A model generated the notes under the pieces. The model saw only the letters and a program-made list of their open reading frames with translations. It was not told where the DNA came from and did not search any database. DNA of 64,000 nucleotides from Gymnothorax reevesii (taxonomy: Eukaryota > Chordata > Actinopteri > Anguilliformes > Muraenidae), in assembly GCA_029721435.1 (NCBI GenBank), contig CM056582.1:36104611-36168610 (forward strand), given 5' to 3'. This document shows, piece after piece, positions 1 to 9,739 of this stretch (positions within the stretch are counted from its first letter, which is position 1; each line of letters starts with the position of its first letter). The position numbers and the translations under genes are program-made.

Positions 1-829
1 GGCCAAGTCGGAAACATACAGAAGAAGATCATCTGCATACAAAGAAACTTTTAGTTCCAGATTGTTCGTTAGAATGCCAGAAATCTGAGGGTTAGATCAT
101 AAAGCAACCTAAAGAGGTTCGATTGCAACCGCAAACAGTAGGGGAGTTAAAGGACAGCCCTGTCTGGTGGAGCGATGGAGATGGAAATACTCAGACTGGG
201 TGTTGTTGGTCTTGACTGAGGCCATCGGTGACGAGTAGAGCAGTTTAACCCAGGCAACAAAATTCTCACCAAAACCAAAATTTTTCAAAGTATAATCTAG
301 ATAGTTCCACTCCACTCTATCGAACGCCTTTTCCGCATCAAGTGATATCAACGCCTCTTGAGTGTTAAGGGAGGAGTCACAGGAGATGGTATTGAACAGC
401 CGTCTAAGGTTAGAAAAGAAATATCTATTCTGGATGAATCCGGGGTTTGATCTGGAGAGATAATAGTAGGGAGAATAGAATCCAGGCGTGATGCCAGCAA
501 CTTTGAGAGCAACTTAAAGTCCACATTTAATAAGCTTATTGGGCGATAGGAGGAGCATTCGCAAGGGTCCTTCCCTTTCTTTAAAGGCAAAGAAATAGAA
601 GCCTGATTAAGGGTCTGGGGAGGCAACCAAGATCGAAGGATTCCTTAAAGATGTTCAACAGAAGAGGAGCTAATTCGTGAGAAATCTTCTTATAAAAATC
701 AGATGGAAATCCATCAGGACCCAGACACTTCCCGCTTTGCAAAGAAGATATTGCCGTCTGAAGTTCTGCCAAAGTAACTGGTACTTCCAGCTCCTTTACG
801 GTAGTTTGCTCAATTGAGAGAATATTCAA
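1..829 (-). pseudogene. L1-like ORF2, reverse transcriptase N-terminal half (broken)
   Basis: Reverse transcriptase blocks in the order expected on the minus strand: SGKCLGPDGFPSDFYK (581-829), CSSYRPISLLNVDFKLLSK (348-626), then SLDAEKAFDRVEW and RQGCPLTPLLFAVAIEP (109-351). The first catalytic aspartate (DAEKAFD) is present. The YxDD block would lie left of the window. The blocks sit in overlapping frames with stops between them. The sequence is normal for the family but not translatable as one protein. Confidence 0.85.
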
Positions 830-1287
830 ACAGCCAAAAAAATTTTCGAAATTTGGAATAAAATTCTGAGTAAAGGGACATATAAAAATCTTTAAAGGTG
901 TTATTAATTTTAGGAAGGTCAGTAGTTAGTCCAGAGTTTGAACGGATTTGGGGGATTAAATTAGATGTTGAAGTCTGGCGTAACTGGTGTGCCAGCAGCT
1001 TGCAGGCCCTCTCTCCCTGTCGTAAAATGTTGATTTTTTTTGAAGTAAAAGCTCAGTAGTTCGGTTTGAAGTGAGAACATTATATTGAGCCAGTAAAGTT
1101 ATTCGCTCTTTGTATAAGTCAGGGACAGGAGAAGTAGAATACAAGGCATCAATTTGGAATATACGATGTGGAATCTCAGCCAGTTTATCCTTCCTACATT
1201 TCTCCTAAATTTTGAGTAAGAAATGCTCTCCCCCCTTAGATAGGCCTTCAAGGTCTCCCACAGGACAGAGGCAGAAACCTCTGGTAC

Positions 1288-1885
1288 TTTTTTACAACTT
1301 AAAAAAAACGAAGATAAGTCTTTTAACGAAGATAACAAAGTCCTCACTGAGGAGCAGGCTTGCATTCAGGTGCCATGGCGCACATGTGGTGAAAAATTTC
1401 CTAAAATAAATGTTCATTGAAACAGGGAAATGGTCAGAGATAATAATAGTCTTGTATTTACAAGCAGAAACGGATGAGAGCAGTCTATTATCAACTAAAA
1501 AAAGATCAATTCGGGTGTATGTGTGGTGGACATGGGGAAAAAAAGGAGTATTCCCTTTTGGAGGGGTTGAAAAAGCGCCAGACATCAGAGATTACAAACT
1601 CATCCATAATAGATTGGATTAACTTGGAAGACCTTGAAGGCATGGACACACTGGAAGAAAAACTATCTAATTGGCTAATCCAGCAGTTAATTGCTCCGCC
1701 CATTATCAAGTCCTCATGAATCATAAATATTAACTAAGGCGACACTAGTATCATGAATATAGCCCCCCCAATTTAAGGAGTTGAATGAGATGCATTTCAT
1801 ATCCACTATATTTCAAGAAAACATAGTTTCTGTTCCCCAGCAATAATTTGCCCTGAACCAGCGTTATCTCTTGACGTGTATTTAG
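1288..1885 (-). pseudogene. L1-like ORF2, AP-endonuclease domain (broken)
   Basis: Remains of the apurinic-endonuclease-like domain that nicks target DNA to prime reverse transcription. The C-terminal signature is visible: a run of YTRIDLFLVDN followed by IIISDHFPVSM, matching the conserved D-hydrophobic-x-hydrophobic and SDH motifs of this fold (1292-1585). A second frame (1506-1724) carries the preceding part, and weak similarity continues to about 1885 in a third frame, including VNIYDS. Three frames are needed, so at least two frameshifts are present. The N-terminal catalytic part is degraded and the domain cannot be functional. Confidence 0.7.
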
Positions 1886-1899
1886 AATCATCTCTCCCC

Positions 1900-2872
1900 C
1901 TTTACAAGAAGTGCTTTGCAGCGCCCCCCCCCCATGTTTTCTTATTTCCTCCGGGGGGGGAGTCTAAATTCCGATTTGGGCCATCTGTGCGGCCTGATCA
2001 AAGGCGCCACTAACCTTAAATCTGAGAGAGACGACCTAGTCTGGGAGGCTCGTATCCGACTTCCCATACTTTGGTCCGTGCGTATTTCTAGCTTATGAAG
2101 TTTTGTAATTCGGACTTTTACACGACCATTTATATGTAGCCTTTTTCGCCAGGTATAACTTTTCTCTCATTTTCTAAACTGTGTGTAACTTGTAATAGGG
2201 GTAATGTTGATTTGTTAGATTTAAGCTCTTGCCTACGAGGAGAATAAACTATTGTTTTTTCTTTAAACTTGCTAGGTCTCAGTGGCTCTTAACCCTTGTA
2301 CATTCTTTCTAGCTACGTTAAGCTGGAGACATAGGGGTTATGCTCAACCAATGACTGACTGATCAGCGGCTTTGGGATAAGAATCGGTTTTATTACGTTG
2401 GAGAGATAATCATGATCTACTTACATAAAGGGTGTATGTATTGCCGGTTCTGGGATTTTAGCCTTAAGGACAGCCATCAACGAAAAGTTGGTTACCTGTT
2501 AAAATTCCCTGAAGGAATCCATGGGCATGCATGATCTGGGTTTGCTGTAATTCAAGCCAAAAGATGCTGTTGCAGTAATGGCTGACTTCCAATCCTCTGG
2601 TATTACCGATGAACCTAAGCGGCGGAAATAATGCCAAAACCCGGGGGCAGATATTTTAGTGACGTAGGCTTGCAGTTGCAGAGTCCGGGGGGTAATCATC
2701 CCGAGGTCCACGCAGGTTCTCCCTAAATTATAAATTCTAATTTAAAATAGAATCAGATTTGAATCAAGAGTAAACGTTGTAATCGTTATGCTTAGTTTGC
2801 TTGAATCACTGATATTTCTGACGTTTTCAGTTGCTGCGTGTGTTCCAACGTGCACCTTGGATTATTCGCAGC
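1900..2872. other. Unassigned DNA, no supported gene
   Basis: About 1 kb with runs of C and G near 1920-1965 and an AATAAA signal near 2244, followed downstream by T-rich DNA. No reading frame looks coding. A short LTR-like impression (polyA signal, then short repeats) could not be confirmed because no matching partner copy is visible in the window. Confidence 0.4.
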
Positions 2873-4036
2873 ATTACATTACATTACATTACAGGTAGTT
2901 AGCAGACGCTCTTATCCAGAGCGACGTACAAAAGTGCATAAGAACAGTACAAAAGTGCAGACCTCCTAGGAGACAAGTAAAAGTGCTAACTGTAAGTGAC
3001 AGAACACGTTCCATTGTTACAGATCTAGACTAATAACAAAAAGGCAAGGTCAAGGACAAGTGAACAAAATGGCAACAAGGTTAAGTGCAGAGGCAAGTGC
3101 AACAAAGAGCAATAAAATAAGTGCAATAGAAGGACAACAGGTCAAGTGCAACAAAGGGGCAGGAAAATCAAGTAAACTGACAGAATAGAGTGCAACAAAA
3201 TGAAGGGAAACCAAATCAAGCAGTACAGTCAGGAAGTAGGGAAAACAGAATTAAGTGCAACTAATCAAAAGGATGTAGGGACAGGATTCAGGGCAGTGGA
3301 GTAGGGGAAAGGTGGAGCCTGAAGAGGTGGGTCTTCAGGCGGCGCTTGAAGATGCTCAAGGATTCTGCCGTTCTGACCTCGTTAGGTAGATCATTCCACC
3401 AACGAGGTGCCAGGACAGACAGCAGCCTTGAGCGGGAAGGGGAGGAGTGGAGAGGGGGAGGAGCCAGGCGACCAGAAGTAGCAGAGCGGAGTGCTCTGGC
3501 AGGGGTGTAGGGTCTGAACAGTCTCTGGATGTAGGATGGAGCGGTCTTGTTGACTCCCTGATAGGCTAGCACCAAAGTCTTGAATTTGATGCGAGCAGCA
3601 ACAGGGAGCCAGTGGAGCTTTGTGAGCAGGGGGGTGACGTGGGAGTGTCTTGGGAGGTTGTGGACCAGACGAGCTGCAGCGTTCTGGATGAGCTGCAGGG
3701 GTCTGATGGCAGATGCAGGGAGGCCGGCGAGGAGGGCGTTGCAGTAGTCCAGGCGGGAGAGGATCAGTGCTTGGACTAGGAGCTGCGTTGAGTAGCTGGT
3801 GAGGAAGGGCCGGATTCTACGAATGTTGTAGAGGAAGAACCTGCAGGTCCGGGTCACTGCAGCGATGTTCACCGCAGAGGAGAGCCTGTCGTCAAACAGG
3901 ACCCCAAGGTTCTTCACACTTCGCGAGGGGGAGATGGTGGTATCCCCCAGGGTGATGGTCAGGTCCAGGAGAGGGGAGGATGGGGTTGAGCTTCAGGTGA
4001 TGGTTGTCCATCCAGCTCCGGATGACATCAAGTTAG
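2873..4036 (-). mobile_element. L2-type LINE, 5'-truncated
   Basis: A minus-strand L2 (CR1 superfamily) element keeping only the C-terminal part of the reverse transcriptase ORF and the 3' untranslated region. Its 3' end (low coordinate) finishes in four TGTAA-type repeats, seen on the plus strand as ATTAC repeats at 2873-2893, which is the usual tail of L2 elements. The 5' break is near 4036, inside the reverse transcriptase. Next to the tail is the stretch CAGACGCTCTTATCCAGAGC, very common at fish L2-like 3' ends. Confidence 0.9.
3288..4036 (-). pseudogene. L2 reverse transcriptase, thumb and C-terminal region
   Basis: An open frame of 209 residues (3288-3917) contains the L2 signatures KNLGVLFDD, SRLDYCNALLAGLP, LQLIQNAAARLV and LHWLPVAARIKFK, and ends with WWNDLPNEVR and FKRRLKTHLF. 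Reading further upstream in the same direction, the segment IRSWMDNHHLKLN is recognisable to about 4036 but in a shifted frame, so at least one frameshift separates the two parts. The YxDD catalytic block and the endonuclease are missing because of 5' truncation. The long clean frame suggests a relatively young insertion. Confidence 0.9.
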
Positions 4037-4759
4037 ATGATTCCGTGATTTCGGCATAGCCCCATTTTCGAATGGAGAACTACTGAGAATACCTCAGGTA
4101 AGTCTCAGGCTGGGTCCAAGGCTTGAAAGATTTAATTGACACGTTCCATTGCCTCATAACAGCCGGAATTCACACACGTAAACCTTCGCTCCTGGCTCCT
4201 CCGCCGTTGGTCAAGCTGCGTGAGTTCTACACTACTGAGAAAGAATAAAGCTTACCTGTGTGTGTTTTTTCAAATTGGACGTTGAGATTTTGAATGCCAT
4301 AAACTCATCCCGTTCTGGTGCACAGTTTGTTGCATATTTGATATTTGATAGGAGATGTCTTTAGCCCCAGTGAATTCAAACAACTCTTGCACGCCAGGCC
4401 AGGGATGATGAATGACTTGGGTGGTTTCTTGACCAACAGCCTCGCTTGTGCCTTGACATATAGTTTGACTGGGAAGGGGCACTGCTAGAATCTCTATTAT
4501 CCACTGTGCTGTTATCTTGATTTCTTTTCTCCGACACCACCATGCTATGGCTCTGAGATTATTGCATTTGAGTCTAAACACAGACAGTCCATTGGATGCC
4601 GCCTTACCTGTCTGCGGATGCCGCATGAGGGAAGAAACAGGGAAAGCCTACCATAAAAAAAAAAAAAGAAATAAATTATAGTAACGATCCCTCTTTCAAA
4701 ATGTATGGAGTAGAAAGTACAGATATTTGTGTAAAAAATAAGGATTGGAAGCAAAATTT
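4037..4759. other. Unassigned DNA; possible degraded exon
   Basis: No gene is supported. A 118-residue minus-strand frame (4270-4626) has a faint resemblance to retroelement RNase H regions (a CRRKEIKITAQW stretch), but it lacks catalytic motifs and I do not assign it. A GTAAG-type splice donor follows an ATG on the minus strand near 4608. Whether this DNA belongs to the hAT end just downstream is unknown. Confidence 0.3.
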
Positions 4760-4851
4760 AGCGAGAAAAAGAAATAATCAAGTATAGATAACAGAAAATT
4801 CTATTTAAGTATCGCAACAAAGTATTTGTACTTCGTTACTTGACACCTCTG
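4760..4851 (-). mobile_element. hAT-type transposon terminus (single end)
   Basis: Read on the minus strand from 4851 this begins CAGAGGTGTCAAGTAACG and continues with the GTACAAATACTT and TACTTAA stretches typical of one large group of fish hAT ends. Only this end was found. No inverted partner flanked by the same 8 bp (TATCTAGA follows at 4852-4859) could be located, so the element is truncated or its left part was replaced. Confidence 0.55.
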
Positions 4852-5529
4852 TATCTAGATGAGTCTTGAAAATAAACCAGTTGCGAGCTATATTACATTG
4901 ATCCAGAACTCAGCTGCCAGCATGCAACTGGCTTAAATTAACTTAGCATGCTAAAGGTTAATATGGCGTTAAAACACTGACAAAAATTGCGCAAGCGATG
5001 AGACCCGCGCGTAACATCCTTGCGAATATTATATATAATAAAGATAAGAAAGGGGACTGTACTGAGCCAGGAAATTACAATCCAGTTAGTTTAACTTGCA
5101 TTGTATGCAAAATACTGGAGTCTTTGTAAAAGATGAGCTGGACTTATTTACTATTATTTACATAATAATATCTTGAGGGATAGCCAACATGGTTTCCGTA
5201 AGGGAAGGTCATGCATGACAAACCCCCTGGAATTTTTTGAAGAGGCCACTAAGACTTATATCTTATATATATAAGACTTATATAAGTAGGGCTTATGACA
5301 TTATATAAAAAACCCAAAACCAGTGAAGTTGGCACGTTATGTAAATCGTAGATGAAAACAGAATACTATGATTTGCAAATCCTTTTCAACTTATATTCAA
5401 TTGAATACACTGCAAAGACAAGATGTTTAATGGTCAAACTGAGAAACTTTTTTTTTTTTTTGCAAATAATCATTAACTTAGAATTTAAAGGCAGCAACAC
5501 ATTGCAAAAAAATTGGCACAGGGGCCTTT

Positions 5530-6546
5530 TTACCACTGTGTTACATCGCCTTTCCTTTCAACGACACTCAGTAAACGTCTAGGAACTGAGGAGACTAATT
5601 TTTGAAGCTTTTCAGGTGGAACTCTCTCCCATTCTTGCTTGATGTACAGCTTAGGTTGTTCAACAGTCCGGGGTCTCCATTGTCATATTTTACACTTCAT
5701 AATGCGCCACACATTTTCAATGGGAGACAGGTCTGGACTACAGGCAGGCCAGTCTAGTACCCACACTCTTTTACGACGGAGCCATGCTGTTGTAACACAC
5801 GCAGAATGTGGCTTGGCATCGTCTTGCTGAAATAAGCAGCGGCCTCCATGAAAAAGACGTTGCTTGGATGGCAACATATGTTGCTCTTAGTAAACCTGTA
5901 TATACCTTTCAGCATTAATGGTGCCTTCACATATGTATAAGTTGCCCATGCCTTAGGCACTAATACACCCCCATACCATCACAGATGCTGGCTTTTGAAC
6001 TTTGCGCCTATAACCGCCCGGATGGTTCTTTTCCTCTTTGGTCCGGAGGACACGACGTCCACAGTTTCCAAAAACAATTTGAAATGTGGACTCGTCAGAC
6101 CACAGAACACTTTTCCACTTTGCATCAGTCCATCTTAGATGAGCTTGGACCCAGCGACGTTTCTGGGTGCTGTTGATAAATGGCTTTCGCTTTGCATTGT
6201 AGAGTTTTAACTTGCACTTGCAGATGTAGCGACGAACTGAAGTTACTGACAGTGGTTTTCTGAAGTGTTCCTGAGCCCATCTGCTGATGTCCTTTACACA
6301 CTGATGTCGGTTTTGGATGCAGTACTGCCTGAGGGATCGAAGGTCACGGGCATTCAATGTTGGTTTCCGGCCTTGTCGCTTACGTGCAGTGATTTCTCCA
6401 GATTCTCGGAACCTTTTGACGATATTACGGACCGTAGATGATGAAATCCCTAAATTTCTTGCAATAGCTCGTTGAGGAATGTTGTATTTAAACTGTTCGA
6501 CAATCAGCTCACGCATTTGTTCACTATGTGGTGACCCTCGCCCCAT
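5530..6546 (-). pseudogene. Tc1-A1 transposase, pseudogene with three stops
   Basis: A Tc1-type DDE transposase of about 338 codons, starting at the MGRGS methionine (6546) as in related elements. The N-terminal helix-turn-helix region ([22 protein letters not shown]) is present, as are WSDES, QQDDAKPH and SPIENVW, giving a D-D-34-E spacing. In-frame stops lie just after GCISA (a CAA to TAA change near 5952), near 5892 where the copy at 31 kb reads through, and near 5682 (a CGA to TGA change). It once cut and pasted its own element at TA sites and is now inactive. Confidence 0.92.
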
Positions 6547-6821
6547 CCTTGTTTGAGAATGACTGAGCATTTCAGGGAAGCTGCTTTTATACCCAATCAT
6601 GGCACCCACCTGTTCCCAATTAGCCCGTTCACCAGTGGGATGTTCCAAATAAGTGTTTGATGAGCATTCCTCAACTCTCTCAGTCTTTTTTGCCACTTGA
6701 GACATTTGATGTTGCAGGCATCAAATTCCAAATGAGCTAATATTTGCAAAAAATTACAAAGTTTACCTGTTCGAACATTAGGTAACTTGTCTTTGCAGTA
6801 TATTCAATTGAATATAAAATA

Positions 6822-8451
6822 CACTCAACAAAAATATAAACGCAACACTTTTGTTTTTGCTCCCATTTGTCATGAGATGGACTCAAAGATCTAAAATTCA
6901 TTCCAGATACACAATATTACCATTTTTCTCAAGCATTGTTCACAAATCTGTCTAAATGTGTGATAGTGAGCACTTTTGCTTTGCTGAGACAATCCATCCC
7001 ACCTCACAGGTGTGCCACATCAAGATGCTCATCAGACACCATGATTAGTGCACAGGTGTACCTTAGACTGTCCACAATAAAAGGCCACCCTGAAATGTGC
7101 AGTTTTTGCTTTATTGGGGGTCTGGGGACTCAGAACCAGTCAGTATCTGGTGTGACCACCATTTGCCTCATGCAGTGCAACACATCTTCTTCGCATAGAG
7201 TTTATCAAATTGTCAATTGTGGCCTGTGGAATGTTGGTCCACTCCTCTTCAATGGCTGTGCGAAGTTGCTGGATATTAGTGGGAACTGGTACGCGCTGTC
7301 GTATACGCCGGTCAAGCACATCCCAAACATGCTCAATGGGTGACATGGCCAGCGAGTATGCTGGCCATGCAAGAACTGGGACATTTTCAGCTTCCAAGAA
7401 TTGTGTACAGATCCTTGCAACATGGGGCCGTGCATTATCTTGCTGAAACATGAGGTGATGTTCATGGATGTATGGCACAACAATGGGCCTCTGGATCTCA
7501 TCACGGTATCTCTGTGCATTCAAAATGCCATCAATAAAATGCACCTGTGTTCTTCGTCCATAACAGATGTCTGCCCATCCCATAACCCCACCACCACCAT
7601 GGGCCACTTGATCCACAACATTGACATCAGCAAAGCGCTTACCCACACGACGCCACACACGCTGTCTGCCATTTGCCCTGAACAATGTAAACGGAGATTC
7701 ATCCGTGAAGAGAACACCTCTCCAACGTGCCAGACGCCATCGAATGTGAGCATTTGCCCACTCAAGTCTGTTACGGCGACGATCTGGAGTCAGGTTAAGA
7801 CCCCGATGAGGACGACGAGCATGCAGTTGAGCTTCCCTGCGACGGTTTCTGACAGTTTGTGCAGAAATTCTTTGGTTATGCAAACCAATTGTTTCAGCAG
7901 CTGTCTGAGTAGCTGGTCTCAGACGATCTTGGAGGTGAACCTGTTGGATGCGGAGATCCTGGGCTGGTGTGGTTACACGTGGTCTGCGGTTGTGAGGCCG
8001 GTTGGATGTACTGCCATATTCTCTGAAACGCCTTTGGAGACGGCTTATGGTGGAGAAATGAACATTCAATGCCCGAGCAACAGATCTAGTTGACATTCCT
8101 GCTGTCTGCATGCCAATTGCACGCTCCCTCAATGCTTGCGCCATCTGTGGCATTTTGCTGTGAGACAAAACTGCACATTTCAGAGTGGCCTTTTATTGTG
8201 GGCAGTATAAGGTACACCTGTGCACTAATCATGGTGTCTGATGAGCATCTTGATGTGGCACACCCGTGAGGTGGGATGGATTGTCTCAGCAAAGCAAAAG
8301 TGCGCACAATCACACATTTAGACAGATTTGTGAACAATGTTTGAGACAAATGGTAATATTGCGTATCTCGAATGAATTTTAGATCTTTGAGTCCATCTCA
8401 TGACAAATGGGAGCAAAAACAAAAGTGTTGCGTTTATATTTTTGATGAGTG
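6822..8451 (-). mobile_element. Tc1-family transposon Tc1-B, complete
   Basis: A complete 1,630-bp Tc1-type element inserted into the terminal repeat of Tc1-A1, with TA at 6820-6821 and 8452-8453. Terminal inverted repeats start CACTCAACAAAAATATAAAC at the left; the right end mirrors this (GTTTATATTTTTGATGAGTG), and similarity continues inward for over 200 bp on each side (for example TCATGAGATGGACTCAAAGA). It carries one open transposase gene. Partial copies of the same family lie at 27946-28165 and 46741-46849. Confidence 0.95.
7140..8168 (-). CDS. Tc1-like DD34E transposase, full-length open frame
   Basis: An uninterrupted 342-residue transposase, the usual length for Tc1 elements. Residues 1-110 form the paired-type DNA-binding region with two helix-turn-helix stretches (SVARALNVHFSTISRLQRRF near 29-48). 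The catalytic triad reads D156 (LFTDESPF), D244 (FQQDNARPH) and E279 (AMSPIEHVWD), with 34 residues between D244 and E279. A basic stretch RPHNRR near 57 fits the GRPR-type linker position, and a glycine-rich loop lies at 191-194. It would act in the nucleus, binding its terminal repeats and moving the element to a new TA. Family positions usually read SPDMSP and VWAGI, but here SLAMSP and GWADI, so missense changes exist and activity is not assured. Confidence 0.95.
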   Translation of the reverse strand: MSHSKMPQMAQALRERAIGMQTAGMSTRSVARALNVHFSTISRLQRRFREYGSTSNRPHNRRPRVTTPAQDLRIQQVHLQDRLRPATQTAAETIGLHNQRISAQTVRNRRREAQLHARRPHRGLNLTPDRRRNRLEWANAHIRWRLARWRGVLFTDESPFTLFRANGRQRVWRRVGKRFADVNVVDQVAHGGGGVMGWADICYGRRTQVHFIDGILNAQRYRDEIQRPIVVPYIHEHHLMFQQDNARPHVARICTQFLEAENVPVLAWPAYSLAMSPIEHVWDVLDRRIRQRVPVPTNIQQLRTAIEEEWTNIPQATIDNLINSMRRRCVALHEANGGHTRY

Positions 8452-8495
8452 TAGGTTGAAAAGGATTTGCCAATCATTGTATTCTGTTTTTATTT

Positions 8496-8981
8496 ATGAT
8501 TTACACAACGTGCCAACATCACTGTTTTTGGGTATTGTACGTGGATTTTCAGAAAGCATTTGATACAGTATCGCATAAGAGACTAATTTTTCAAATGAGC
8601 TCCATTGGTGTTACAGGAGGTATTCTGGAGTGGATTCAAAATTGGTTACAAGACAGAACACAAAGAGTGGTGGTCAGTGGTATCTCATCTGAGCTAGGTA
8701 TGGTGGGGAGTGGTGTCCCCCGAGGATCGGTGTTGGGTCTCCTGCTGTTCCTCATCTACATTAATGACCTTGATGGGAATATTGAGTGCAAATTTGATAC
8801 TAAATTGGGAGGTTTGGCAAATAGTTTAGAGTCCATTAAAGTGATTCAGGATGATTTGGATAGAATCCAGAATTGGTCAGAAATGTGGCAAATGAAATTT
8901 AATGTAGCGAAATCATGGGCTAAATTCAGTCCAGTTGCGGAACACGAACAGAGAATTGGGTTGCACAAAACTTCTGTTTAG
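8496..8981 (+). pseudogene. CR1-like reverse transcriptase, palm and thumb fragment
   Basis: An open frame of 161 residues, of which the first part (to 8537) is transposon end and the rest is reverse transcriptase. Visible blocks are the first catalytic aspartate region (VDFQKAFDT), the SGVPRGSVLG block, INDLDGNIECK and WSEMWQMKFN. The segment that should read FADDTKL is shortened, so two of the three catalytic aspartates are damaged or lost. Upstream blocks lie at 5040-5260, with stop codons there. Confidence 0.85.
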
Positions 8982-9112
8982 AACAATTATTAGTCCTGAC
9001 CTGTTCCTAATCGGGGAGAACAAGCCGCACCTGTTAACTGTGGAGTGCTCTCGGAGTGAACCTTCTGTTAATTATGAAAATGACTGAGAACAGGTCAGGA
9101 CTAATAATTGTT
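8982..9112. mobile_element. Small palindromic MITE
   Basis: A 131-bp hairpin-forming sequence with two exact 25-bp inverted arms (8982-9006 and 9088-9112, beginning AACAATTATTAGTCCTGACC) around an 81-bp loop. It has no coding capacity. The structure is that of a miniature inverted-repeat element. It sits directly at the 3' limit of the CR1-like LINE fragment, so it may have inserted into that LINE. The superfamily is unknown, because no clear duplication of flanking bases is visible. Confidence 0.6.
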
Positions 9113-9171
9113 TTAAATGGAACGAAATGCTTGGCAGCTCTTTTCAGAAGTATCTAAGCACACCTAAGTTC

Positions 9172-9397
9172 GGGTATCCTCCGCCCTTATTCTGAGCTTG
9201 CCAAGTCTCAACCAGTGAATGTATAAGAAGCAGTGGCTAATGGGCACGTGCTTCGGAGGAGAGCCACGAGCTGTGTACACTTTATTGAGTTGGCAACAGG
9301 GGTCCGCATATCCGAAAAAAGCCTAAGTACTGGTACATAGTTCCCTAATTGGACATTTCAGATTCGGGCGGGATTGGAGATGCCAAATACACAAATA
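9172..9397 (+). repeat. tRNA-derived SINE, 5'-truncated copy
   Basis: The 3' half of the same SINE family as the full copy at 12858-13364, here on the plus strand. Shared blocks are GGTATCCTCCGCCCT, GGCACGTGCTTCGGAGGAGA, ACATAGTTCCCTAATTGG and GGGATTGGAGATGCCAAAT. The tRNA-like head with A and B boxes is missing, so this copy could not be transcribed from its own promoter. It lacks a long A tail. Confidence 0.8.
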
Positions 9398-9496
9398 ACA
9401 TATTTTCAATCTACAGAACATTTCCTATTACCAGCTGTAACCTTGAAGGCCCTGACCAAGTCTCTGGCTGACTCTCTGGAATTGCGGGGGGGAGTC

Positions 9497-9736
9497 CTAT
9501 GTCTGCCTTGCTCTGGCTCTGGCCCTGATGACTTGCTTCGCTTCTCTCCATTTCTTTCTCATTGCCCTTTTCTCTCTCTCAGACAATTCATTAATACCCT
9601 TTCTTTTGCCCTCCTCCCTGTCCCTCCTCCATTTTTCTCTCCCTTTCTCGAGGTAAAGCCGTCTTCGCACAGGGTCAGCATCACGGCGTTCTCTGTAATG
9701 CCGCTGTGTTTCAGCCTGACTTAGTGCAGGTGACAT
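9497..9736 (-). CDS. Putative coding exon with basic Arg/Glu-rich domain
   Basis: A 79-residue open frame rich in arginine, glutamate and lysine. It contains QRHYRERRDADPVRRRLYL, then KGINELSEREKRAMRKKWRE. I recognise this as the N-terminal basic domain of a multi-copy group of uncharacterised fish proteins; its function is not known to me. The methionine lies two bases after a CCTTTGTTTAG acceptor-like sequence on the minus strand, which suggests an exon. The frame stops with TAG after RARARARQT. No downstream exon was found. It may be a gene fragment carried by a transposon or a pseudogene. Confidence 0.45.
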   Translation of the reverse strand: MSPALSQAETQRHYRERRDADPVRRRLYLEKGREKWRRDREEGKRKGINELSEREKRAMRKKWREAKQVIRARARARQT

Positions 9737-9739
9737 TCC

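Larger units (their letters stand above)
1..1890 (-). mobile_element. L1-like LINE, ORF2 remnant (cut by window edge)
   Basis: A non-LTR retrotransposon on the minus strand, read as endonuclease (about 1885 to 1290), a linker, then reverse transcriptase (829 to 1). The reading frame is broken by several frameshifts and stops, so this is a dead copy. It is cut by the left window edge inside the reverse transcriptase, so the 3' end and tail are not visible. Motif style (GPDGF, SYRPISLLN, DAEKAFDRVEW, RQGCPLTP) places it in the L1/Tx1-like group rather than CR1 or L2. The exact clade is an inference from motifs. Confidence 0.85.
5308..8537 (-). mobile_element. Tc1-family transposon Tc1-A1 (dead, hosts Tc1-B)
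   Basis: A Tc1-type DNA transposon flanked by TA duplications at 5306-5307 and 8538-8539, inserted in the CR1-like LINE. Terminal inverted repeats exceed 100 bp and start with a version of CAAAACCCAAAACCAG. With the nested Tc1-B removed the element is about 1,598 bp, normal for the family, and it closely matches the second copy at 30011-35168 (about 1,604 bp net). The transposase gene is on the minus strand and is broken. Confidence 0.93.
5025..8985 (+). mobile_element. CR1-like LINE, split by a Tc1 insertion
   Basis: A plus-strand non-LTR retrotransposon fragment of the CR1/jockey-like group in two parts, 5025-5307 and 8538-8981. The left part carries EPGNYNPVSLTCIVCKILES and QHGFRKGRSCM; the right part carries VDFQKAFDTVSHKRL, WLQDRTQRVVVSG, GVPRGSVLG and LIYINDLD. 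The two parts become contiguous and in frame if the interval 5308-8537 plus one copy of the TA duplication is removed. The catalytic FADD block has suffered a small deletion (CKFDTKLGG). Both 5' and 3' ends of the LINE are missing. Confidence 0.85.

Noticed and set aside
4270..4626. 118-residue minus-strand frame with a slight RNase H flavour
   Set aside because: No catalytic residues or continuous family similarity could be recognised; kept only as unassigned DNA.
7401..8093. 230-residue plus-strand open frame
   Set aside because: It is antisense to the Tc1-B transposase, which has all catalytic motifs. The plus frame has no domain and is a shadow.
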